A DNA stretch of 64,000 nt, taken from NCBI GenBank assembly GCA_030323885.1, contig CM059187.1:84962027-85026026 (forward strand), in the 5' to 3' direction. Shown here piece after piece: positions 23,616-35,079 of the stretch. A program made the position numbers and the translations under genes. Each line of letters starts with the position of its first letter. Position 1 is the first letter of the stretch. This DNA is from Branchipolynoe longqiensis. Lineage: Eukaryota > Annelida > Polychaeta > Phyllodocida > Polynoidae. Under the pieces are notes generated by a model. That model was not told where the DNA came from. It saw nothing but the letters and a program-made list of their open reading frames with translations, and did no database searches.

Positions 23616-26600
23616 CGGGATAAAATGTATTCACTGGTAACAAACAGCCTTTGGAGGGCTATTGGTTACCCACCTCCATTATGGGTGGTGGTTAATGGGT
23701 GCCTGTGGGTGGGGTGTGGGTCGGGAGGTAGGGGTGGCATTCAGGCGTACACTGCAGCATGCTAGGCACCATGCGAAGGGTCCACCTTTTACTCCGACTC
23801 TTTCTGTTCTTTAGTAAAGGAGTTAGATTCTTTACCGCCAAGTCAGGCCACATTTATTTTCTCTATCCATGTCTAAGAGAGGAATGTCCAACTGAGTTAC
23901 TTGGATAATCACACTATCCCTATGTTCAATGGAATCTCTTCCACTCCCCCAGCTTCCCGACCATAGCATGCTGTCACCACAGAGCGGGCCCATTCATTCT
24001 GAACAATGCATCAACCATGCAATCTCCACAGCGACAACCTCAACGTTGCAATGTGGCACAACGAAGGAAAGCTGAAAAGTCGAGAAGTCAGGCATGTCAT
24101 GTAGGAAAACAGCGCCGTGTTACCACCACACTCCGATAGAGGGCCGCCGCGGCCACTGTCGCTGATGTCATGGGTTATACTCCAGATGGCGCCACCGCTC
24201 AACGCCACCGCCCTCGAGTGTGGCTACCGGCGCCCGCAGTGAGCAGCACCATACTGGTTCCGGGTGGCTCCCCGAGAGCATTCTGGGAGTTAAAGGCAAC
24301 GCTGTCACTAAGAGCTTCCCAACTCACCCACCTATTAAACGACGGCGGGTATTTGAGTATGTGTTTTACCTGATATGTTGGTTACAGAGAGACTATGGTT
24401 AGTGCTTTTTCTGGATTACACAATACCGCCACCGCTGGAGGCCTACTGTATTTACCATAACCGTATTATTACATATGTTACTGCTCATGCTACACTAGGC
24501 CGCTGTACCTTAGTAGTTCGCTGAGTTGCTCCTCAAAGTGAGAGTTGTGTTTAAGCAAGCATGTGTGGTTTGGCGTATAGTGCATAGAGGTGGCACAGAG
24601 AGTGTAGTGCTGTATACACTAGGCAGTGTTGTATACTCTACCCAGTTGAACCTGCACACCGTATATATCTAGAAGTTGAGCAGTGTTGTGTATGTGTGTG
24701 AGGGATGATTATTTCTCTCTTTATTTGTGTACTTCCGGTTAAGTAATGTGTGCATCAGAATGAGTGTGACATGTTATGCAAGGAAAATAAAGAACATAAG
24801 TAAAAGAGCCTGATGTACAAGTCAAATCTGTAACTGGTCACGTGATCCCCACCACATGTGGCTAGGCTACATCAGACTCCCATGCAGTGCGTGGGCACGA
24901 CTAGACACTGATATGAACTAGACTTGGTGTAAAAGAACATTTTTGGAATGCGGTATAACCTAACGCAGACAGTGGATCATGAGCAGGACCGAGCTACTTC
25001 ACATAGTGATGGATCTGGTTTTTTTTTTTATTTTTATTTTAGTTTGTCTTCACTTGAGTCATAATTAACTCATAGTGCTGCTGGTGGGTGGAATTTCAAA
25101 CCCGTGAAATAGCCTTTTCAAACATGTACTCCAGGTTGTTTACCTGGAATACCACTCACCCAATTCCTGGAAGCATTAGTGGTGTAAGGCAATCAATCTA
25201 CATATATTTTGACTTTGGGTCCAGTATCCTGAACTTTATTCTCCTAATTTGCTTTTAATTTAATTTTATAAAGCATGCTTAGTGATGCTAAATTGGATCA
25301 GCTTTAAGTTAATCCATCCTTCAATTAATGTTCATTATTGTCGTTTATTTTCGGTAGTGTAATACAGTGGAAGAGATACTAGTTTAGAATTCAACGATGT
25401 GCCCCAATATCAGGCTTTGGGTGAAATTTATCAGATGGACCTTTGAAAAGCCGCCTGATCTGGTAACAAACATTTGCATGGTCCGATGTTTTTGAGTGTT
25501 GTTGTTTTTCATTCGGAGATACCTGACTCCCCCGCCTTCCTGCTTCCCTAGGGGCTCCCCTATACTATTCCTATGCTGAAGCGCGCCATGATGGTCGCTT
25601 CTTTCTCGGCGTTCGGTGTCGATAAAGGGTTTACTCTGCATGAACTCTGGCGAGGTGCCGCTCAGGCGTGCCAGGATACAACTTTGACCTTTGATCATAT
25701 TATGTCTGCTGGCCCGTGGCGCAGTGGAGCGGTCAGCGCCTACCTCCGATTCATCCATGTGAGTGCAGCTCCCGCAGCGCTCGGTATGTTGTTGGCTTGA
25801 GCGCTGTCGGAAGCATACCGTCCCCATGCAGTCACAAGTGAGACTACATTGTACTATTTAATTCTATTGTTCTTTTCTTTTACAGATTAAGTATTATGCA
25901 TGATGCTACACGTGGTTACTAAACCTGGAGTTATCTACTGTGTTGCATATGTGTGTACTATTTAAGAGGCCATTTCGCCGAATCGCGTTTGATATTGACA
26001 GCTTGACTGATGTCCGTGCTATGTCCTATCAAGCACTGCTACTCATTGGTCCATGAGACCTGTACTGTATTAAGGTATCATATTTAAGAAGGCCCTGTCG
26101 CCGTTTTGATATCAGAGATGATAACTTCCTGGAAGTACAGAAATTACTTTTTCAGATGTTCATAAATCTGTCCAAATTTACATACACTGTGTCGAACTTG
26201 GTGTCGCGTTGAGCGAATTAAATTTTAATTTGTGTGATTTAACTTCTCTTTAAGATAACTACATTAACATGACATTTCAAGGGTTAACTTGCAACATTAT
26301 TGTTGGGATCTTTATCCAAACTTTAACCTCATAGGGGTCAGCAGTGACATGTTCTATTTAATTAAATTAAGATGCCGAGTATGTAGCAACAAACGCTTGC
26401 TAAGTGCATAAGTATCTCAGTTCGATATTCAGGTTCAAATCTAGATTAGTATTCTGCTTTTGAAAACCGAGGCCTTGATCAGACTTGCCAACTATATGTA
26501 AGTTCCTGAATTTTAATAGTAATTTCGAGGGAGTAGTTATACCTCTGTAGATATCACCGGAACATTGGTATTTCATTTGGGAATATTTAAAATTATTTCC

Positions 26601-26985
26601 AGAAAGATTTGCTAATAGATAGAGCGTTGAAACATAACAGGAGTATAACCTAACTAGTGAGTGTTGGTATATAAAGCGAATTAATATAAACTAGGCTCAG
26701 CCAGATCTGTCCGCCGTTTATACACGGGTGAAATCCTAACATTGTAGTAATTTTCTTGTGTTCTTGCTCTCCCATTGCTTCAGGTGAGATGCAACAGAAA
26801 ACGACGTGGAGAAGATGGCTTTCAGAATAAATACGACGAGGACAGAGTGATTGTATCTGAAATGTGGTGTGGAAGGAAACGGATGTGTGTGTTTGGGTGT
26901 GTTGTCAGCGCCATGTAGATCCACCCCTATGTAATGTGTTTATTGGTTAAGTATTATATATACCAAGCACCCGCCGGACACATAT
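23616..26985. other. Long stretch without a supported gene
   Basis: About 3.4 kb of intronic DNA. The frame at 25384-25827 (minus) lacks any recognisable domain. A tRNA A-box-like GGCGCAGTGGAGCGG near 25715 has no paired arms. No repeat copy elsewhere in the window was recognised. Confidence 0.4.
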
Positions 26986-26989
26986 ACAG

Positions 26990-27225
26990 ATGTATGCATA
27001 TATATATATTATATACCTACGAATATACCTATGTATGTACCTACACATGGACCTACATATTATATATACACATATCCATGTACACATACACATATATATG
27101 CATATGCGTATATATGTGTATGTGTACATGCGTATATGCATATATATATGTATTAGCAGCTACATGTATGTAGGCATACCTGCATTTAAACCTAATATAC
27201 ACACAAATTATGCATATATGTATAA

Positions 27226-27256
<31 letters not shown>

Positions 27257-27560
27257 CAGGCATACATATATGTATCCATATGTAAATATACAGATGCATG
27301 TATGCATGTATACATACATATATGTGCATATATAAAGATATACATATATACATCCATATACTTCAATATATATTTACATATAAAATTATAACCTCTAGAG
27401 ATATCCGCATATATATATATATAATATATTCGTATATGTTTTATATATGGGTATATATATATATGGAAATATATATTGGTCATAGGTTATCTGTAAATAT
27501 ACGCATGTACGTATGCGGATATATCTCAATGGCATACGTTCATATGTAAATATATATATG
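26990..27560. repeat. Long alternating TATACA/TACATA microsatellite
   Basis: About 570 bp of purine-pyrimidine alternation with a pure (TA)n core at about 27231-27256. Open in most frames on both strands and non-coding. Confidence 0.9.
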
Positions 27561-28104
27561 GAGGTGTATGGATGTATAAAAGCCGGTTTCAACCATGCAC
27601 TTCATTTAACTTCCTTAGTATTAGCATAATGTAATTCCGATGCATTACTGGCAGGTGCTTCGTATATCCAGTGGATAACATCATTCATATCTATAATACA
27701 AATGGTGCTGTATTTCTGCATAAATCATATTCCATCATTCATTGCTGCTGCGTGATACTCTAGAAAGATTCCAACATGTTGATATGTACCGTTCCTTTCG
27801 AAGTCCTTGTTCGAAGCACACAATGAAACACGTAGGTAATGTACGTTTCGCGCTTAACACAGTTATTTGAAGAACAATACTTGAATTAGTTTGCATAGTT
27901 AGTAGAGGTCTTAGCTGAAATACATTAACCTATTCATATAGACGGCCGCGTTACTGTGTACAATCCATATTACATGATTGAATATATGCTTGTTGCGGGT
28001 AAGGGCAGGAGCAGGGGCGGGGGGGGGGGGGGCGTTATAACATAGTTATCTCCTCACTCATAGAGTGCCATTAATGTAAATTACCTCAACAGTTTAGTAC
28101 AACT
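27561..28104. other. Unannotated intronic DNA with a G run
   Basis: A homopolymeric G run lies at about 28018-28032. No other feature. Confidence 0.4.
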
Positions 28105-28275
28105 TACTGTCATATATATATATATATATATATGGATATAAATGCACACACATTATTCATACAAATGTGTTCATGTCTATACCCGTATACACATATAATA
28201 TAAACATATAGAGGCTACGCATATATTCATAAATACATATGTATATACATATACATATATATGTATATGGCTATT
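28105..28275. repeat. (TA)n-rich microsatellite
   Basis: Pure TA core near 28113-28132 and a TACATATACATATATATG end that abuts the interspersed element at 28290. Confidence 0.9.
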
Positions 28276-28284
28276 CTATCAAAG

Positions 28285-28774
28285 TGGGCACCACATATTT
28301 GGTTTCCACATAACGATGCTGATAATTATTTCTTTCTTTTATTGATTGCAAGTCAAATAATTATTGTATCATCTGTGTATTAAGTATGTTAGCAATAGTA
28401 CATTTATTGAAGCTATCCCAAGAAAGAAATTAAAAGTGTACTTATATGATTTTGTGCTAAAGTGAAAAAGTGAAAATTTACACATTTACACTATTCATGT
28501 AGTCAAACTTGGTTTCAACTTATTGTTCAACTTTTTTCTTGTAAGTCATAACCTTATCTCCTTAACAGTAATCAATCAAATCTTGTTTGATTATGTTGTA
28601 TATGTTAAAATGTGGTTCTGGATGTGTCTTTGATTTTCATGTTACACAAGTGACATTAATGTATTGCTCAATTTGTATAAAATCTAATTCAAAAAGTGAA
28701 ATTAATTTTGTATAACTCTGACATATGGACAACATGCAAACCTTCATCGGACATTAGATTATGCTATTATTTGT
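28285..28774 (+). mobile_element. Interspersed element R2, left part (interrupted copy)
   Basis: From GTGGGCACCACATATTTGG to GACATTAGATTATGCTATTA the sequence closely follows 55405-55890 (for example AGCAATAGTACATTTATTGA and GAAGCTATCCCAAGAAAG in both). It is broken at 28774 by the GC-rich element and resumes at 31749. The ends TGGGCAC and, in the other copy, GTGCCCA suggest short terminal inverted repeats. No coding capacity; probably a non-autonomous DNA element. Confidence 0.75.
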
Positions 28775-29086
28775 AGGGAGGTGCGAACGCTGGCAGGCCG
28801 GGGGGAGGGTGAGAGGTGGCGAGCAGCGGGGGTCGCGCGAGGCGTGAGCGCCGCGGGACAAAGGAGAGGGGGGGGGGGGAGGAGGCGGCAGCCGGGAGGT
28901 GCGAACGCTGGCAGGCCGGGGGGAGGGTGAGAGGTGGCGAGCAGCGGGAGTCGCGCGAGGCGTGAGCGCCGCGGGACAAAGGAGAGGGGGCGGGGGGAGG
29001 AAACGGCGGGTGCGCGGTCGGCCGAGGTGTGAAGGCAGTGCGACACGCGGGGCGGGGGAGGTCTCTCCCTTCCCTCGCATCAAGCG
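28775..29086 (-). repeat. Left terminal direct repeat (3' LTR-like) of GC-rich element
   Basis: 312 bp, nearly identical to 31438-31748. It contains two tandem ~118-bp units (starting at 28776 and 28894, each GGGAGGTGCGAACGCTGGC) and a unique part ending CTCGCATCAAGCG. It lacks TG...CA ends. Differences from the other copy are mostly G-run length. Confidence 0.85.
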
Positions 29087-29500
29087 TAATGCTTCGCATT
29101 ACGACCGATGCGCGAGAAGGAAGAAGGCAGAGGCGGGTGTGGGAAAAGAGGCGCTTTATTGACGCCTCAGAAGACAAACAGGGCATACAACAGAGCAACA
29201 ATAGAAGTCTCATAAAGAGCAATGACAGGTAAATAAGTCAAATATGAGGAATGTCAGGTAAATAATCAAGAAACAGTAGGTAATGTCAAAAGTTCATGTG
29301 GTATCAATGGTAGCAAGAGAGGAGATGATGTCAAAAGTTCATGTGGTGGCAAGAAGAGTAGATAAAGTCAAAAGTTCATGTGGTGTCAAAATGTCAGGGG
29401 AGTGCGGGGGTGCCGAGGAGCCCTCCACCAAAAGTAGGAGAGGGCTCGAGGCGCGCCCGAGGCGGGGGCAGGGGCAGCAAAAAGGGGGGGGGAGGGGAGT
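29087..29500 (-). other. 3' untranslated part of the Gag-only element
   Basis: A perfect hairpin (CGTAATGC-TTC-GCATTACG, 29085-29103) sits at the repeat/internal junction. AATAAA on the minus strand is at 29155-29160. Three copies of GTCAAAAGTTCATGTGG lie at about 29285, 29331 and 29368. Confidence 0.7.
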
Positions 29501-29503
29501 GTG

Positions 29504-30093
29504 TCAGGGGTCAGGTTCCTCCTGGGGGCGGCGATTGTCCGTGGCCTGCGTCGGCAGGGAGCGGGCGGCCCAAAAGGAGGAGGCCCGCTCCTTGGCGAGA
29601 TCCGGTGAGGAGGTCCGACGAGGGTCGAGGAGGGGGGCAGCGAAGTCCTCAGAGCTGGGCGGGGTGGCGGTCGGGGGCGGGTCCGGTGGGTCGATGAAGG
29701 CGGTGTCGTGGGGGTCCACGACTGCGACGTCTACGTTGGTGAGGCTGGGCTGGGCTGTGGCCTGAGGCGTGAGGCGTGAGGCGTGAGGCCCGAGGTGATG
29801 GTCCCCGGGTGAGGCTGGGCGGCGCTGCGATCGGTGGTCGCTGGGAGGGTGTCGGTGGACGGCGGGGTCGGTACGGTCGGCGGCTGGAGTCCTGGCAGAG
29901 GGTTCCTCGTGAGGCTGGGCTGGGCTGTGGACTGAGGTGTGATGCCCGAGGTGGTGATCCCCGGCTGAGACTGGGCGGCGCTGCGATCGGTGGTCGCTGG
30001 GAGGTTGTCGGGGGGAGGTGCGGGGCTGTCGGCAGTGGTGAAGGCGGGGCGCCGGAAGGGGCCCCCCGGGCCGGCCGGGGGGCGGCCGGCGAC
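29504..30093 (-). pseudogene. Pro/His/Arg-rich frame downstream of gag
   Basis: The minus-strand frame that begins inside gag continues to 29504. It contains an internal duplication of PPSDHRSQRRP followed by GDHHLG, about 50 residues apart, and ends with a less repetitive segment (FAAPLLDPRRTSSPDLAK). It has no domain I recognise. It could be the remains of a second ORF, or simply open because of GC-rich composition. Confidence 0.35.
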
Positions 30094-31301
30094 TCAAAAA
30101 TCCGCCGAGGTGGAGGGGGTGGTCTGGCGGTCCCGGGTCTGCTTCGTGATGCAGTCGGCCTCGCTGTGCATGGTGAAGATGCGCCTCACGTTGGCGCAAT
30201 ACGCGCAGACGTGACGGCGTCTGTCTCCCGCCTCACCGTGGGCCTCCCCGAGGTGGGCCCGATCGCAGGAGGCGGGGGCGCGGTTCCAGGCCGAGCAGGG
30301 TGCCCCGTGGATCTCCCTATCGTAGATGGTGCGGGGGTCGGCCTGGGCTCGGGGGAAGTGCGCGCCTCGCTGGAGGGGGTCGAGTTGGCGGGCGGCGGTG
30401 GCGTGGGCCTCGGGCATGGCGAGGCAGTCGAGTCTGTGGAGGTTTATAGCGACCACGTCGTGCCACCCGTTAGGGAGGGTACCGTCCGCGATCGCAGAGA
30501 ACACACTCTCTGAGTACCGGCGGACGGTGGCCCAGGGGTATATAAGGTTGTCGCGGCAAACCCCGAGGAGGTGCTGGTGCAGTCCCGGGGCGGAGTGGGC
30601 GGGGAAGTCGGGGTGGTCGAGGAGGTGCAGGAGGGCGAGCGTGTATTCGTCTTTAGTCGCCTCCCCTCGTTTTACCGGCTTCCTCTCCGCCCCTCGCTGG
30701 ACCAAGTCAGAGGGAAAGAGGTAATCGGCCGGTATGCCTTGGCGCCTGGTGGAATGGCGCGCCTCGGCGGACGCCAGAATCTCTCGGACGGCGTCGGCCG
30801 CGGAGGCGGGGCTGTGGCGGGTGACGTCCTCCTGGTAGGCCTGGGACGTGTAGGCAGGCGCTTGGGTGGACAGGTGCCGGTATCTCAGGAACTCCGTCGT
30901 CGGGGGGGGCGGGCAGGCCCGCGTGAGGCGGCGGGGGGGGGACGGACGGTGGCGCGCGCCCGAGGTGTCGGCGCGGGATGCTGTCGTGCCGCCGGCAGCG
31001 GCTGCTCTGGGACGGGAGGCGCCTCGCCGGACACGAGGGCGTCGATCCGGGCGTGGATCTCTGCTGTGGCCTGGCGGGCCTCGGCGGCGGCGGCGGCGGC
31101 TGCCCTCCGGTTCTCCATCTGCATTCGCTGCATGGCCTCCATGAGGGTGGATATCTCCGAGCCCGAGGCGCGGCCCGAGGGTGGCGCGGGAGATGCCGGG
31201 GCGGGGGCCGGCGACTCCTCCCGGGGCGGTGTAGGTGAAGGCCCGGGCGTGCGGGGGGCAGCCCGGGAGTTCTTGCGGCCACGACCTTTTCCTTGAGGCA
31301 T
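30094..31301 (-). pseudogene. Gag-like protein with CCHC knuckle, frameshifted
   Basis: The minus-strand ATG at 31301 opens a basic, Pro/Ala-rich N-terminus (MPQGKGRGRKNS), then a predicted helix (ISTLMEAMQRMQMENRR followed by an Ala run and EARQATAEIHARIDALV). That frame stops near 30885. The coding sequence continues in a second frame from about 30910 with TEFLRYRHLSTQAP, VREILASAEARHS, LALLHLLDHPDFP, and a C-x2-C-x9-H-x4-C knuckle at 30207-30151, ending at 30094. The switch falls between two C-homopolymers (sense strand), so one C lost or gained explains it; a sequencing error is equally possible. Length would be about 400 residues. The helix-rich middle and terminal knuckle suggest a retroelement Gag, DIRS-like in my judgement. 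No polymerase follows. Confidence 0.6.
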
Positions 31302-31407
31302 GGTGCGTGTATCTTGAGGTGAAATCCGAGGTGGTGAGAATCCAAAGAAAATGATGCGGGCAGGAAGACGGCAGGGAGGTGAGTGAAGGAGGAGGGCCGG
31401 CGGCGGC

Positions 31408-31417
31408 CTTATAAGGG
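31408..31417 (-). promoter_or_regulatory. TATA/CArG-like box upstream of gag
   Basis: CCTTATAAGG, a palindrome matching both a TATA core and the SRF CArG consensus CC(A/T)6GG. It lies 20 bp inside the internal region from the right repeat and about 110 bp before the gag ATG. Function is inferred only from position and match. Confidence 0.4.
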
Positions 31418-31437
31418 GGGGAAGGGACGGCGGCAGC

Positions 31438-31748
31438 AGGGAGGTGCGAACGCTGGCAGGCCGGGGGGAGGGTGAGAGGTGGCGAGCAGCGGGGGTCGCG
31501 CGAGGCGTGAGCGCCGCGGGACAAAGGAGAGGGGGTGGGGGGAGGAGGCGGCAGCCGGGAGGTGCGAACGCTGGCAGGCCGGGGGGAGGGTGAGAGGTGG
31601 CGAGCAGCGGGAGTCGCGCGAGGCGTGAGCGCCGCGGGACAAAGGAGAGGGGGCGGGGGGAGGAAACGGCGGGGCGCGGTCGGCCGAGGTGTGAAGGCAG
31701 TGCGACACGCGGGGCGGGGGAGGTCTCTCCCTTCCCTCGCATCAAGCG
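31438..31748 (-). repeat. Right terminal direct repeat (5' LTR-like) of GC-rich element
   Basis: 311 bp, with two tandem 118-bp units starting at 31439 and 31557 and the same end CATCAAGCG as the left copy. Near identity of the two copies points to a recent insertion. Confidence 0.85.
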
Positions 31749-31835
31749 AAGTCTGGTTGCTATTATTTGGAAGGTTTTCACTTTTGGTTTCCATGCCACA
31801 TTTTTGTGTCCAGTTTTAGAGAATGACCCATATAT
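31749..31835 (+). mobile_element. Interspersed element R2, right remnant
   Basis: TTGCTATTATTTGGAAGG, then TTTTCACTTTTGGTTTCCAT and CCAGTTTTAGAGAAT, match 55910-55985. This resumes the element broken at 28774. Confidence 0.7.
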
Positions 31836-31980
31836 GGACAGTCACCATGTATTACTGTCTACACATTCACATCTAAATGCAACCGATGCTCAGTAAGGAT
31901 GTATCTGTTCTACATGTGGATTATAGTCAAGGCACTACATGTCTAATCGCAATGTGAATGAGACAGTAGCTGTTACTTAC

Positions 31981-32068
31981 CGTTGAAGATACATGACACA
32001 GACGATCATGATAGCCACGTAGACGACCACGACCAGGGCCACGCCCACAATGATAATGATTGACACGC
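31981..32068 (-). CDS. Sushi-TM membrane protein, transmembrane exon
   Basis: An 88-bp exon between TCTCTCCAG (acceptor) and GTAAGT (donor) on the minus strand. It enters in phase 1, completing a Gly codon, and leaves in phase 2 within an Arg codon. It encodes about 28 residues, nearly all hydrophobic (VSIIIIVGVALVVVV then YVAIMIVCVMYLQ), a single membrane-spanning helix. Both phases fit the flanking exons exactly, and the junction with the terminal exon yields five Arg residues on the cytoplasmic side. Too short for ordinary ORF finders, it is supported by splice sites, phase and hydrophobicity together. The gene is thus type I single-pass. Alternative exons elsewhere in the long introns cannot be excluded. 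Confidence 0.85.
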
Positions 32069-32238
32069 CTGGAGAGATGAACAAGCCACCTTCAAAACGG
32101 ACCGGACACATTATGTACACAGGGCTAATTAGGCGGTTAGTTCACAGTGGTCAACGTAAATCAGCAAGTGTCAAAGCCATCATACTATTTTTCCCATCTT
32201 CAGCTGTACAGATATTAACCAGAATCACCGGAAACACA

Positions 32239-32478
32239 TGAAGAGTTCAGGCACAAAACCACGCAAACACCAATCCAAAAATGGAGATAAACATTGGAAT
32301 CAAACCTACACAAAGTGTTTTTTATATTCCTCTTTTTTTGTTTTCATTGCTCCATACCCATATGATCATATGGCAAGTGGAAATAGTAAGAATTATAATT
32401 ATTTTCACTGAAAGATCTGTCATTTAAACTAGATTTTTGGATTGGAGTTCACGTAGTTTTGGGCTTGAACTCGTCACA
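32239..32478. mobile_element. MITE with GAAGAGTTCAGGCACAAAAC ends, copy 1
   Basis: Left end TGAAGAGTTCAGGCACAAAA; right end GTTTTGGGCTTGAACTCGTC, its imperfect inverse. The centre (GGAGATAAACATTGGAATCA; TCATTGCTCCATACCCATAT) matches copies at 53163-53394 and 53540-53954. TA-type target is likely from copy 3. No coding capacity. Confidence 0.75.
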
Positions 32479-32479
32479 T

Positions 32480-34985
32480 ACTTGTTCAATTTGCTAGCAA
32501 TAATACTATCGTCACCTGCCTTGTAAAGAACCAACGTCTGGACAAGTTGACTTCCGGATACTGAATGCTTTATTCACCATCCAGGGCTCTGAACCACTGG
32601 CACAAACTTTCCATGACGTCATCTCATTAACATATTCCTTTGTTCTCTCTCAATGCCTGGATCCCATTATGCATCTCATTAGCATATAGTACATGACCCA
32701 ACTTGAATAGGGTCGCAGAACAAGTTAGTCATCGATATTTATCGGAATTATTCCCGTGAATTAGCAGTGGAAGCCAATGAATACAAAGAGGTCGTGTAGT
32801 AATTATTCGATTATCTGGTTAAGCTTGTAGATAATAGGAGACCCACATATGTGATATCCAATTCGCCGTTTTAGTGGAGTGTGATAACGTGTTTGTATCA
32901 CATACCCACATGACCACTTGATTGGTATCACATGATTACGTGGCACAGGCACGAAGGAGCTCGCATCGATCAAATAAGATAGATAATATTACCAAATGCA
33001 ATTAACATTTGAGGTAATGCAACTTTGTTCGAATATTTGGTAAGCGGAAAGTCTTATTTATCTATACCATTTGTTTGAATGACCGTGTAGATCCTAGCAA
33101 CTCGGTGTATACGATTATAGACGTTGAAGCATGTGTGTACTGAACATTGACTCGCCTTCTATATCAATTATCACGCTAAAATATATGTGCATGGATTCTA
33201 TCCTGGGTACACCCGATATAAGCTTCACAAGAAGTGTGCTTCTACAAGCACAAGTTCACTCACAAATTAACTGATGCTATTCATGTAAGGACAACATGTG
33301 TGAGAAGCGAGCAAGCGCAAATTTGGCAGTTATAATGAAAAACCAAGGTTTTCTAATACTAATAGTCAAAATAGATCAGAATGAGGGGGTTGGGGGCCCG
33401 AATGGCGTCTATTTTAGTTCAACTCTTCTGTTTATAACGATGGCCTTTATTTCCATATTTTTCTTTTAATGTCAGTTTTCTAAAGAGCGAGTATATTTTC
33501 ATTAACGTAACACATAAACCCACTGATTTTGTTCCTATCACATTCAACTTTGATTAAAAGGGTAAAGACAATGTGTTTTTTATGTAATTTTAGGAAGCTT
33601 ATGACACCAAGTTATGAGCAAAATATTGTATTTTAATTATACCTTTGGATTATCATTTCCACGGTTTTGCGCCTGAACTCTTCAGATATTGATACACATA
33701 TGTATGTTCACATAATATATGTATATTACTTGTCAACCACCGGCCGCAAAGAAAAGGGTCGAGATCCGCCAGCGTGCCCAAGGACGGCAAACATAGGCAG
33801 CCAATTTGCATAACCATTTTTTTTTTTAGAGATTCCAATTATAATGCAATGCACAATTACAACAAAAAAAAGAAGACTTTAAAAATGACATGGTAATGGA
33901 CAGCTAGCCTCAGCTCACTACATATTCATAGCCAGTGAGTGCAGCGTACTCAACCCCCCTACTGAATGAACAGAGGGCGTTAGCATACCAAGCGTTAATA
34001 CAGCCGCTATGATTGTCTATCGTTAAGAATGCACGAGGTCTATTGATTGCCTTCAGTTAAATCCCAGCAGATTTGTTTAAGATCAGAGCAGAATGCCGCT
34101 CCTGACTGACTGCAAAGAGCCATTTACACGCGCTTATCAGAGACGCGCACACAACATACGCTAAGAAATAGCGGCCGAAAATGACGAAAGCTGTTGCTAG
34201 TTATACGGGGGATGGAGTAAGACGCTTAGGGCAATAGCGACTTGGAGACAGCCGACGACCCACTGCCAGAGGAGGTAATCGGATTTATTCTCAGGCACAG
34301 TCTTAATTGCATAGAATCCATTATCATAACACAATCACCACGTCCGAATGGATACAGTCTATTATTACTGCCACCCTCCTAGGGTGTGTGTGTGGTGTGC
34401 CGCTGAATGGGTAGCCGTGGGTGTGGGTGCGGGGTATGTGTGTGTGAGGGGGGAGGGGAGGGTTGGACTGGAGGAGTGGGTGGATCAGCCTGATTATGGA
34501 GCTTGCAATCATAGAGATCTGAAGGAACTAGCTGGATTTTAAAATTTGAAAAGTCCCAAGGAGTGGTGGAGGGACTAGAAACAGCTCTTTGTTGGAGCAC
34601 CCGTCGAGGGGTGTTTTTTTTGTCGTTGTGTGTGTGTGTCTACTGTACTGGCAATCACTCTTAATTACAAATGTCATTACCAATGGGTGGTAGACCAACA
34701 CCCTCTCCATCATCGTCAATGTGGGCTGGTGTCACTGAAACGAAAAGGTATAGAGCTGTCAGGCACGCACACTGCATGGCGTTATACAGAAAGGGCTCAC
34801 GGCGCTGTGCACACCGCCAATGGCGGGTGGGCGATAATCGGGGTTGGTGAGCGCACCGTGCCCATTCTTCCGAATAGGCACGGGCTCTTTCGAAATGAAT
34901 ACACATGAGGGGTTAATTGTCAGCTGGAATGCGGACAATCTGGCGCCCAGACAGAGTATCCAGCAGTATGAAAATGGTGTGTATA
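32480..34985. other. Intronic DNA, mostly unannotated
   Basis: A lone right end of the GAGTTCAGG MITE (GGTTTTGCGCCTGAACTCTT) lies at 33662-33682, and a GT run at 34628-34641. Otherwise no coding sequence or repeat was recognised. Confidence 0.45.
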
Positions 34986-34994
34986 TATTTATCT

Positions 34995-35035
34995 AGGTAC
35001 ACTTATATGCATGACACACATATATATATATATAG

Positions 35036-35079
<44 letters not shown>

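Larger units (their letters stand above)
28775..31748 (-). mobile_element. GC-rich Gag-only retroelement with terminal direct repeats (2974 bp)
   Basis: A markedly GC-rich segment in AT-rich intron, bounded by 311-312 bp direct repeats. It encodes on the minus strand a Gag-like protein with a CCHC knuckle, but no reverse transcriptase, integrase or tyrosine recombinase. It is inserted in interspersed element R2, whose uninterrupted copy is at 55.4 kb. No clear target duplication is seen, and the repeats lack TG...CA. Lack of duplication and a late CCHC motif are compatible with DIRS/Ngaro-type elements, but direct LTR-like ends also fit a Gag-encoding non-autonomous LTR element. Class is therefore open. 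Confidence 0.75.
16637..31980 (-). other. 15.3-kb intron between tail and TM exons
   Basis: On the minus strand the donor is CG|GTAAGT at 31981/31980 and the acceptor is CACCAG|G at 16637/16636. The intron is filled by (TA)n tracts, SINEs, a TWA MITE, an LTR-like block and the GC-rich Gag-only element. Confidence 0.75.

Noticed and set aside
25706..25745. tRNA A-box-like GGCGCAGTGGAGCGG
   Set aside because: No B box at the right distance and no acceptor pairing.
25384..25827. 147-residue minus-strand frame
   Set aside because: No recognisable domain or composition bias of coding DNA; overlapping frames on the other strand are equally open.
26934..27592. Tyr/Ile/Met-rich frames
   Set aside because: They are translations of TATACA/TACATA microsatellites. 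The same applies near 17300, 20100, 21700 and 35100.
29283..31296. Plus-strand Gly/Arg-rich frames over the GC-rich element
   Set aside because: GC-rich composition lowers stop frequency; the helix and CCHC motif are on the minus strand.
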